5,278 bases of DNA from JBEIJQ01 sp040380145 (GTDB lineage Bacteria; Bacteroidota; Bacteroidia; Chitinophagales; Saprospiraceae), in assembly GCA_040380145.1 (NCBI GenBank), contig JBEIJQ010000189.1, positions 1-5,278 of the forward strand. Direction: 5' to 3'. Shown here piece after piece: positions 1 to 5,278 of the stretch. The position numbers and the translations under genes are program-made. Numbering within the stretch: the stretch's first letter is position 1; each line of letters starts with the position of its first letter. Under the pieces are notes generated by a model, which made no database searches, had not been told where the DNA came from, and worked only from the letters and a program-made list of their open reading frames with translations.

Positions 1-1001
1 ACCTGGTGGTGAGCACGCCGAAACGCTTGTTCGAACTCTACGAATCGGGTGCACTGCCCCTCGGCTTCATCAAGATTTTCGTGCTGGACGAAGCCGACCG
101 GATGATGGACATGGGTTTTTTGCCCCAACTGGAGATGGTGCTCGACTTGGTGCCCCGAAAAAAGCAGGTGCTGTTGTTCTCCGCTACTTTTTCGCCCCGC
201 GTGGAGAAACTGAGCGAAAACTTTTTGGATTTTCCCGTCAAGATCGAGATCGCCCCGGAGGCCACCACCGCCGAAACCGTTGACCAGTACCGCTACGCTG
301 TGCCCAACCGGGCCAGTAAACTGAACCTGTTGGCGTACTTGCTGCAAGACAAGCAGACCTTTCACCGCGTGATCGTTTTCGCCAAGACCAAGGAAAACGC
401 GGACGCAATTGCGGGCCGCCTGAACAAATCCGTGGCTGGGCCGATCAAGGTTATCCACTCCAACAAGGGACAAAACGCCCGCATCAACGCCATGCAAGAA
501 TTCAAGGAAGGCGGCGTGCGTATCCTCGTGGCGACCGATGTGGCTGCGAGGGGCATCGACATCACGGCCGTTTCGCATGTCATCAATTTCGATGTGCCAC
601 TGAGCTACGACGATTATGTGCACCGCGTGGGCCGCACGGGCCGCGCCGAAATGGAAGGCACCGCCTTTACTTTTTTCAACGACGCCGAAGAACACCACAT
701 CCAACAAATCGAGCGTCGCATCCGAAAAGCAATTCCCTTGCTTTCTGTGCCCCAAAATGTGACCGTGGAGCCAACTCCTTTCGAAGAGCAACAGACCATG
801 CTCCGCGAAATTGATGCGCGGCGCCGGAAAGAAGACCCCACCTTCCAAGGAGCTTTTCACGAAAAACAAAGGCCCAAACCTTCATTCAAACAAAAAGCCT
901 CCAAGGCAGGCAACACAAAAAAGAAAAGTTTCTCCTTGCCCAAGCAGGAGTCCGGCCGCAAAAAAACTTCCAAGCACGGACGCCACCGCAAACAACAGTG
1001 A
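1..1001 (+). CDS. DEAD-box ATP-dependent RNA helicase, RhlE-like (5' partial)
   Basis: ATP-dependent RNA helicase, expected to unwind short RNA duplexes in ribosome assembly or mRNA turnover in the cytoplasm. The frame is already open at the left edge (codons from position 3 read L-V-V-S-T-P), so the GTG at position 6 is an internal valine and the Q motif and Walker A lie outside the window. Counting from that valine, visible motifs are Ib (TPKRL, 4-8), II (DEAD, 28-31), III (SAT, 59-61), IV (VIVFAKT, about 122-128), V (ATDVAARGID, 176-185) and VI (HRVGRTGR, 206-213). All key residues for ATP hydrolysis and RNA binding in this half are intact. After the helicase core comes a Lys/Arg-rich, low-complexity tail (about 285-331), as in many RhlE/CsdA-type proteins, where it usually adds nonspecific RNA affinity. 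The TGA stop is at 999-1001. No terminator directly follows. The family is certain; assignment to RhlE rather than another DEAD-box subgroup is an inference. Confidence 0.95.
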   Translation, partial: LVVSTPKRLFELYESGALPLGFIKIFVLDEADRMMDMGFLPQLEMVLDLVPRKKQVLLFSATFSPRVEKLSENFLDFPVKIEIAPEATTAETVDQYRYAVPNRASKLNLLAYLLQDKQTFHRVIVFAKTKENADAIAGRLNKSVAGPIKVIHSNKGQNARINAMQEFKEGGVRILVATDVAARGIDITAVSHVINFDVPLSYDDYVHRVGRTGRAEMEGTAFTFFNDAEEHHIQQIERRIRKAIPLLSVPQNVTVEPTPFEEQQTMLREIDARRRKEDPTFQGAFHEKQRPKPSFKQKASKAGNTKKKSFSLPKQESGRKKTSKHGRHRKQQ

Positions 1002-1187
1002 CCCACAGAAGGCCGATTGGCATATATTTTTGCAAACCAAGGCAGTCCCCATTTTGATTGCGAAAATTTCCGATTCCGACCATTGGGCCAAAATTCCTGA
1101 CGGATCGATCGAGAAAAAGAAAACAAGAAACCGGATAGCCCTATAAGGCCGTTCTTCCTCGTACAGATATTTAACGGTATCAGGCCC
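1002..1187. other. Intergenic stretch with no recognised feature
   Basis: These 186 bases follow the helicase stop and precede the hairpin at 1188-1230. I see no plausible coding sequence, no convincing stem-loop with a T-run for the helicase transcript, and no tRNA or promoter that I could defend. The small open frames crossing it overlap the helicase tail in other frames and have no protein-like features. Confidence 0.5.
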
Positions 1188-1230
1188 AAAAACCTATTGT
1201 CCCTCGTTTTGGCAAATGAGGGACAATAGG
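1188..1230 (-). terminator. Terminator-like hairpin downstream of the transposase remnant
   Basis: A perfect 13-bp inverted repeat (arms 1193-1205 and 1218-1230, CCTATTGTCCCTC and its complement) flanks a 12-base centre. Read on the minus strand, the stem is followed directly by five T (complement of AAAAA at 1188-1192) and lies 26 bases beyond the transposase stop, the arrangement of a rho-independent terminator. Read on the plus strand there is no T-run after the stem. There the stem could extend through a G-U pair and three A-T pairs (1206-1209 with 1214-1217) to 17 bp closed by a TGGC loop. It may instead be, or overlap, an end of the insertion sequence. The hairpin is certain; its role is inferred. 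Confidence 0.6.
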
Positions 1231-1256
1231 GTGCATCTCAAAGTGTCGTTTTATAT

Positions 1257-1736
1257 TCAGGCAGCGGAGCATTCCTGTATGATGTTGCGAATGTAGTTCC
1301 AATTGCCGTTTAGCATACATGTTCTAAGGCAGAGAACGGATTGTGCGCCTCTGGTTCTCCATCGCTGGCCCGACATTTTGAGTCTCTGCTGGATGGCGGT
1401 TTTGTGTGCGGATTCGATGGCTCCCGAGCCATTGGCCCACCCATTTTCGCGGTATTTGGGATAATCCATCCGAAAGAGATTGTTCGTGTAGTATCCGACA
1501 GGGGTGTCCCTGTGAGCTCTTGAAGTTTCTTCGCGCAAGTTGAGCGATCGTAGGGTTTCTTTTGCACATTGCGCCTCTCCGTTCCAAAGAAGCTCTTCCA
1601 TATTATTGGAGCCATTTGCGCCCCATGGCCCGTCCGTGGGCATCATAGTAATCGAACAGACGCTCTCCGGCGTGGTGTAAAACCCCTCAAACCTTGCTCT
1701 GGAAGCCGCATCGGATTTTTGTCCTTGAAAACACAT
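1257..1736 (-). pseudogene. ISKra4-like transposase, C-terminal fragment
   Basis: The open frame gives 159 residues, far short of the roughly 350-500 usual for such transposases. Its C-terminal two thirds are clearly transposase-like: EELLWNGEA (48-55 region), then NNLFRMDYPKYRENG (85-99), GSGAIESAHK (103-112), QQRLKMSGQRW (116-126), GAQ (130-132), CLR (136-138) and W146. The glutamate in GAIESA (E108) is probably the last acidic residue of the DDE catalytic triad. The two catalytic aspartates that should lie upstream are missing. Residues 1-45 do not look like transposase. In this stretch a neighbouring frame (1606-1665) reads ERLFDYYDAHGRAMGRKWLQ before a stop, which suggests a frameshift or junction. 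The ATG at 1736 is probably not a real start, because the frame stays open upstream through the terminator of the next gene. The IS family is assigned from remembered motif patterns and is less certain than the transposase call. Confidence 0.75.
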
Positions 1737-1753
1737 CCTTGCACAGATCCAAC

Positions 1754-1789
1754 AAAAAAATCGCCCGCTCCGGTAAGGGAGCGGGCGAT
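1754..1789 (-). terminator. Rho-independent terminator of the T9SS surface-protein gene
   Basis: Perfect 12-bp GC-rich stem (arms 1760-1771 and 1778-1789, ATCGCCCGCTCC and its complement) with a six-base loop. On the minus strand it ends in seven T (complement of 1754-1760). It begins 29 bases after the TGA of the large minus-strand gene, in the correct orientation, and is a textbook intrinsic terminator. Confidence 0.93.
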
Positions 1790-1818
1790 GGTTTTGACTT
1801 TGTGCAGAGCCCCTCTGA

Positions 1819-2052
1819 TCAGGGTTTGGTCAAGGTCACTTTTTTGGTAACGATCAGATCCCCGTCGAGTATGCGAACCAGATAAAGGCCGCTGACTTCC
1901 GACGAAAGATCGAAAGCTACTCGGTCCGTTCCGTTCACCGTCTGGGAAGCGACCAAGCGACCTTGGAGATCGAAGATCTGCACATAGCCGTTCACTTCAC
2001 GATCCAACAGAACGGTGAAGGTGCCTGTGGTCGGGTTCGGGAAGAGATTCGC
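1819..2052 (-). other. T9SS type A C-terminal sorting domain (within the surface-protein gene)
   Basis: The last 77 residues contain the standard blocks of this domain in order: NLFPNPTTGTFTVLL, then VQIFDLQGRLVAS, then DLSSEVSGLYLVRI, then a short KKVTLTKP end. In known T9SS substrates this domain directs passage through the outer membrane and is usually cleaved by the PorU sortase, with attachment to a surface lipopolysaccharide or release. It is the strongest phylum marker in the window. Confidence 0.93.
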
Positions 2053-5000
2053 CTCAAGAGCGGTTTCCGTCTGCGCACGAGCTGCGGGACGAGGTCCGGT
2101 CGTTTCGTAAGCGCCCATATCCAAACCGTTGCCTTGTGGACGGATAGTGCCATCCAGGTCAACGATCGGAGCACCGGTCAAAGTACCTGCATCCACCGCA
2201 GGAGAGATAGACAAAAGGTGCAGATCGCCGACGAAAGCATCTACGAACATCGGATCGATCCCGTACAACATGCCAGCTCCGCAGACGAAGGCCCCGGTAC
2301 CGGCTTTGTTGTCAGTACAAGTAGGCAATTCCAAAAGCGAGTACGAAAGATTGATCGTAGAGGTGGCATCTGCGACCCAGAACGGCTTGCCCGAGGGAAG
2401 GAAGCTGGTGTTTTCCCAGAAAATCGAATTCGTCACATTGACGGATGCCGGCATTCCGGTTCCACTGTTGAAGATCGCGCTGCCCTGTCCGTTAGCAGAG
2501 TTCTGATTGAAGGTACAGTTCATGAAATTCGAGTTCATGATCGATCCCGCTGTTCCAGCTTGGGCGAAGGCTCCGCCAGGGCCGTTCGGGCTCACGTTCA
2601 TGTAAAACTCCGTGTTGGTACAGTTTACTGTCGCCGCTGTACCGGTACCGGTCAGGTTGCTGCACGATTGGAACAGAGCACCACCGCGACCCGTTCCGTA
2701 GTTTTCCCTGAACCGGACATTGTTGAAATTCATGGTACCGATGGCACTGCGCAGGGACTGGTTGGATACAGCGCCACCTTGCTGACCACCGTTGGCGTAG
2801 AACTGGGAGTTGCTCACATTAACCAATCCAATACCACCGGAGAGTTCGTTGTAAAGACCAATGGCGCCAGCAGATGAGGCAACGGAACTAGCCTCGAAGT
2901 AGCAACTGTCGATGTTGCTGGTAACACGTCCACCACTTGCATGGCAGAACAACGAACCGCCGTTGGCGCAAGAGTTGGTAATGAACAGACTGTTCAAGGC
3001 GTTGAAAGTGACCAAAGCACCGCCACGAGAGAAGTTCCAAACTCCACCGCCATTGGATCCAGAGGAGTTGTTCTGCACAGTGCAGCCTGTCATGGTCATG
3101 GTCAGCGTTCCGCCCGCGTTGGACCAGTTGGCAACACCACCACCCCGTTGAGGAGTAAAGTTGAACTGCATGAAGCAATCGACCAAGCGAGTATTGATTA
3201 CCCCACCGTTTTGGGCCAAGTTGAAGAAACCACCTCCATCTTGATCGGCCGTGTTGTACTCGATTGTACAGTGGTCGAACAAAGGCGCGGCACTCCCGTT
3301 GGTGTAAGCATAAATGTGGATTCCTCCTCCTTTGAGCGTGCAGTAGTTGTTGGAAACAACACAGTGTTGGAAGGTAGGACTGGATGTGATGCCAGCGCCG
3401 TTTGCCTGAATGTAAACCCCGGCACCGTTGAAGGAGGAAGTGTAACCGTCGCGGATGATAAAGCCGCAAACCGTTACTGCACTGCCCACATTGACAGCGC
3501 GCACCACCCGATTGCTGTTGTCCGTTTGCAAGCTGTCCACACCGATATCACCGGAAAGGACCGTCAGATAGATCGAAGGGGCTGAGTAAGGACCACCGCC
3601 ATTGGGGTAGCCCCCGAACAGATCCACTCCTGCTTTGAGCAAGAACGAAATACTGCGGTTGGTCGTAGTGGTCGGCTTATAGGTACCTTCGGCAACCAAA
3701 ATGTTGTGCCCGCTGGTAGCAGCGCTCAAGGCAGATTGAAGACTTGTGAAGGCATCCACCCAAGACGTACCGTTGTTGAGTCCCGTAGCGTTGTCGTCCA
3801 CATACCAGGTCCGAACCGTGGCATCTGGCAGACATTCAGGTATGAGAACCTCGACGTTCACATCGAAAGCGCACTCGGCAGTGTTGCCAAAAGCATCTGT
3901 GGCAACCAAGGTCACGGAAACGTTCTGAGATGTGGTGAATACGGTACCGGCTGCCGGTATCTGGGCGATGGTCGCGGAGCCACAGTTGTCGGTGGCCGTT
4001 CCAAGGGCAGAATAATCGGGTAAAACCACGCTCAAAAACTCGCTCACGGACTGGGGCGCGGGACACTCGATGGTCGGAGGCGTGACATCGCCCTCAAAAA
4101 CAATGACCGTTTCGCTGATGGTACAACCTGTCGCAGCATTGGTGCCGGTGACAGTGTAAGTTCCGATACCGACAACCACAGTAGCTTGGACATCTCCGTT
4201 CGACCAGACAAAGCTATCGGCACCAGATGCGACAAGATCGGTGGTCTGGCCGGGACAAACCATCAATTCCCCGGCAATGGCCAAAGTGGGCACACTGTTG
4301 TCGGTGGGAATATTGATGGTAGCCTCCGCCGTGCAGCCGTTGGCCGGATCGGTCACCGTCACGGTGTAATCACCGCCAGCATTGACGGTCGTGGTCGCAT
4401 CGGTAGAACCGTTGCTCCACAGATAATCCCCGCCTCCAAAGGCTGTGATATCAACGGATGCGTTCGCACAAGTAATCGTTGCATTGACAGTATCGAATGA
4501 AACAGAGGGGGGATTGAAATCGCCCACAACAGTGTATTCCGCGGTAGCGGAACAGCCGAACAAATCGACAACCGTAACTGTGTAAGTTCCCGTTTCTCCG
4601 ACCGTCACATCGCTGTTGAGATTGGATCCGATGATATTGGGTCCGCTCCACTCATAAGAAGCATAAGGGCCGGTGATTTCCAGAAGGGTGGATTCTGTTA
4701 TGGAACAACTCAGACCATTGGTTGCAAAAACCGTTGGAGCCGGAGCCGGAGGCGCATTGAGCGTCGCCGCTGCACTGGCCGTTTGCCCAAAGAAATCGGT
4801 CACGGTCACTGAGTATTCGCCCGGAACATCGACGATAGAGGATTCGGTCGAGCCATTGGACCATAGGAAGCTGTAGTCGGGAGAACCACCTTGTACATCT
4901 GCCGTCAAAAGACCGGTCGTTTCACCACAACTCGGATCCAAGGTGGCAATGCTGACCAACAATGAGTCGGTTTGGCAAGAAACAACGATGACCGAATTCG

Positions 5001-5278
5001 AGGCAGAGCAACCGTTGTCGGTGAAAACAGTCACCGAATAGGCCCCCACATTCAATTCGACAGTTGCATCAGTGGAGCCATTCGACCAGTTATATGTTAC
5101 TGTTCCAATAGTTATTCCCGCATCCGCTGTCAAAGAGGCGAGGGTTCCATTGCAAACCGTCGTATCACCGAAAATACTCACCTGCGGGGCCTCGCTCACC
5201 AACAGCACCTCGGCGACAGCCGTGGCCGAACAACCGTTCGCGTCCGTCACCGTCACCGTGTAGGGAGTGGTCTGCCCA
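1819..5278 (-). CDS. Large modular surface protein: Ig-like repeats, HYR, beta-helix, T9SS sorting domain (5' partial)
   Basis: Predicted exported or cell-surface protein of the type IX secretion system, probably adhesive or structural; no catalytic site is visible. The frame runs off the right edge (the last codons read G-Q-T-T-P-Y-T-V-T-V-T-D), so the GTG at 5254-5256 is internal and the signal peptide lies outside the window. Numbering from that valine (1145 residues): about 24-388, five Ig-like PKD/SprB-type repeats with WSNG and YTVTVTD signatures; 392-470, an HYR domain (IECP, ATDNCG, ATDAFGNTAECAF); 482-530, a WYVDDNA...GTSW...AEGTYKP opening typical of extracellular beta-helix proteins; about 540-1000, a parallel beta-helix with GGG/GGA and FxxN motifs; 1001-1051, DPMFVD, SPAVDAG, DLDGTIRP and DMGAYE, as in choice-of-anchor-Q proteins; 1052-1068, an Ala/Pro/Thr-rich linker; 1069-1145, a type A sorting domain. 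It reads as an intact frame with no disruption and is followed by a strong terminator. The ligand is unknown. Confidence 0.93.
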   Translation of the reverse strand, partial: GQTTPYTVTVTDANGCSATAVAEVLLVSEAPQVSIFGDTTVCNGTLASLTADAGITIGTVTYNWSNGSTDATVELNVGAYSVTVFTDNGCSASNSVIVVSCQTDSLLVSIATLDPSCGETTGLLTADVQGGSPDYSFLWSNGSTESSIVDVPGEYSVTVTDFFGQTASAAATLNAPPAPAPTVFATNGLSCSITESTLLEITGPYASYEWSGPNIIGSNLNSDVTVGETGTYTVTVVDLFGCSATAEYTVVGDFNPPSVSFDTVNATITCANASVDITAFGGGDYLWSNGSTDATTTVNAGGDYTVTVTDPANGCTAEATINIPTDNSVPTLAIAGELMVCPGQTTDLVASGADSFVWSNGDVQATVVVGIGTYTVTGTNAATGCTISETVIVFEGDVTPPTIECPAPQSVSEFLSVVLPDYSALGTATDNCGSATIAQIPAAGTVFTTSQNVSVTLVATDAFGNTAECAFDVNVEVLIPECLPDATVRTWYVDDNATGLNNGTSWVDAFTSLQSALSAATSGHNILVAEGTYKPTTTTNRSISFLLKAGVDLFGGYPNGGGPYSAPSIYLTVLSGDIGVDSLQTDNSNRVVRAVNVGSAVTVCGFIIRDGYTSSFNGAGVYIQANGAGITSSPTFQHCVVSNNYCTLKGGGIHIYAYTNGSAAPLFDHCTIEYNTADQDGGGFFNLAQNGGVINTRLVDCFMQFNFTPQRGGGVANWSNAGGTLTMTMTGCTVQNNSSGSNGGGVWNFSRGGALVTFNALNSLFITNSCANGGSLFCHASGGRVTSNIDSCYFEASSVASSAGAIGLYNELSGGIGLVNVSNSQFYANGGQQGGAVSNQSLRSAIGTMNFNNVRFRENYGTGRGGALFQSCSNLTGTGTAATVNCTNTEFYMNVSPNGPGGAFAQAGTAGSIMNSNFMNCTFNQNSANGQGSAIFNSGTGMPASVNVTNSIFWENTSFLPSGKPFWVADATSTINLSYSLLELPTCTDNKAGTGAFVCGAGMLYGIDPMFVDAFVGDLHLLSISPAVDAGTLTGAPIVDLDGTIRPQGNGLDMGAYETTGPRPAARAQTETALEANLFPNPTTGTFTVLLDREVNGYVQIFDLQGRLVASQTVNGTDRVAFDLSSEVSGLYLVRILDGDLIVTKKVTLTKP
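2410..3426 (-). repeat. Pmp-like beta-helix coils, about 31 residues (93 bases) each
   Basis: Residues 611-949 of the surface protein contain about eleven coils. Each has a Gly-rich step (GAGV, GGGI, GGGF, GGGV, GGGV, NGGS, AGAI, GGAV, GGAL, GGAF, GSAI) starting at 611, 643, 674, 705, 736, 765, 796, 827, 858, 894 and 925. A hydrophobic-x-x-Asn motif follows (or precedes) with the same period: FITN, FYAN, FREN, FYMN, FNQN and FWEN in the later coils, and C-x-[VIM]-x-x-N in the earlier ones. The spacing is 31 in most steps, with 29, 32 and 36 as exceptions. Paired GGA[ILV] and FxxN motifs are the known signature of chlamydial polymorphic membrane protein repeats, which fold as a beta-helix. Confidence 0.85.
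3847..4083 (-). other. HYR domain (within the surface-protein gene)
   Basis: Residues 392-470 match the HYR (hyalin repeat) pattern: D-x-x-P-P-x-I-E-C-P at the start, A-T-D-N-C-G in the middle, and A-T-D-A-F-G-N-T-A-E-C-A-F-D-V-N-V at the end. It has three cysteines (398, 425, 462). HYR is an Ig-related fold common in bacterial extracellular proteins. Here it separates the Ig-like repeats from the beta-helix and probably acts as a spacer or adhesion module. Confidence 0.85.
4093..5278 (-). repeat. Tandem Ig-like (PKD/SprB-type) repeats in the surface protein
   Basis: Five complete repeats and the end of a sixth at the right edge. The anchoring W-S-[NG]-G/P motif falls at residues 57, 132, 203, 280 and 351, that is every 71-77 residues (213-231 bases). 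Each repeat ends in a Y-[ST]-V-T-V-x-D-like strand (about 73, 148, 225, 297, 367), usually followed by G-C. The partial repeat at the edge reads PYTVTVTDANGC. Four of the five complete repeats carry one cysteine near the start and one in the terminal GC (35/83, 184/235, 263/308, 334/378), likely disulfides. Repeats diverge in sequence, so these are old duplications, not recent expansions. The total number in the full protein cannot be seen. Confidence 0.85.

Larger units (their letters stand above)
1188..1736 (-). mobile_element. Remnant of an ISKra4-like insertion sequence (approximate limits)
   Basis: The 3' part of a transposase gene and the palindrome beyond it appear to be what is left of an insertion sequence. 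The left limit is set at the hairpin and its flanking A-run, because IS ends often lie a few tens of bases past the transposase stop. The right limit is uncertain: recognisable transposase sequence fades near 1610-1665, and the neighbouring gene's terminator starts at 1754. I could not find a matching inverted repeat at the right side or a target-site duplication, consistent with loss of the 5' end of the element. Confidence 0.45.

Noticed and set aside
811..1146. 111-codon plus-strand frame running past the helicase stop
   Set aside because: It overlaps the helicase tail in another frame, the rest is Lys/Ile-rich with no motif, and there is no start signal worth defending.
1188..1230. CRISPR or attachment-site interpretation of the palindrome
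   Set aside because: There is only one copy, with no spaced direct repeats, and no tRNA or integrase gene nearby.
1963..2877. 304-codon open frame on the plus strand, antisense to the surface-protein gene
   Set aside because: The translation is Arg/His/Ser-rich, has no recognisable domain, and lies wholly opposite the well-supported beta-helix and sorting-domain coding frame. It is a complement of the codon bias of the real gene.
2888..3469. 193-codon minus-strand frame inside the surface-protein gene
   Set aside because: Same strand but shifted frame; its Arg/Gln/Trp-rich translation is a shadow of the Gly/Asn-rich beta-helix codons.
2941..3585. 214-codon plus-strand open frame over the beta-helix
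   Set aside because: Its repetitive, low-complexity translation mirrors the 93-base repeats on the other strand, and there is no ribosome binding site or motif to support it.
5254..5256. GTG as the start of the large minus-strand gene
   Set aside because: The frame continues upstream to the window edge with the matching beta-strand sequence PYTV directly before it, so this is an internal valine within a repeat.
1..5278. A new multi-gene defence or metabolic system
   Set aside because: Only two real genes are present. They converge, have unrelated functions, and share no operon, so nothing supports a cooperating system in this window.

Overview
The window looks like a piece of a Bacteroidota chromosome of moderate GC content. 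The main evidence is the minus-strand gene, which ends in a type A sorting domain of the type IX secretion system (T9SS), a system essentially confined to this phylum. The helicase wording (HSNKGQNAR, HRVGRTGR) also fits Bacteroidota RhlE-like proteins. The gliding/SprB-like Ig repeats, HYR domain and beta-helix architecture would suit Saprospiria or Chitinophagia, but the sequence does not allow a genus call.

Layout: (1) Positions 1-1001, plus strand: the 3' two thirds or so of a DEAD-box RNA helicase gene whose start lies left of the window. (2) Positions 1002-1818: a convergent intergenic region. It holds about 190 bases with no recognisable feature, then a hairpin with a T-run on the minus strand, then the 3' remnant of an ISKra4-like transposase gene on the minus strand. 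It ends with a strong rho-independent terminator belonging to the gene on its right. (3) Positions 1819-5278, minus strand: one very long gene, cut at its 5' end by the right window edge, for a modular cell-surface or secreted protein. Reading from its N-terminal side, it has at least five Ig-like (PKD/SprB-type) repeats, one HYR domain, a right-handed beta-helix of about eleven coils with a regular 31-residue period, a choice-of-anchor-Q-like segment, and the T9SS sorting domain.

The two large genes converge and have no evident functional link. One is a housekeeping RNA-remodelling enzyme and the other an exported adhesin-like protein. The IS remnant sits between their 3' ends, a place where an insertion would do little harm. 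I see no tRNA, rRNA, CRISPR array, riboswitch or defence cassette, and no convincing undescribed multi-gene system. The most interesting structure is the regular Pmp-like beta-helix inside the surface protein.
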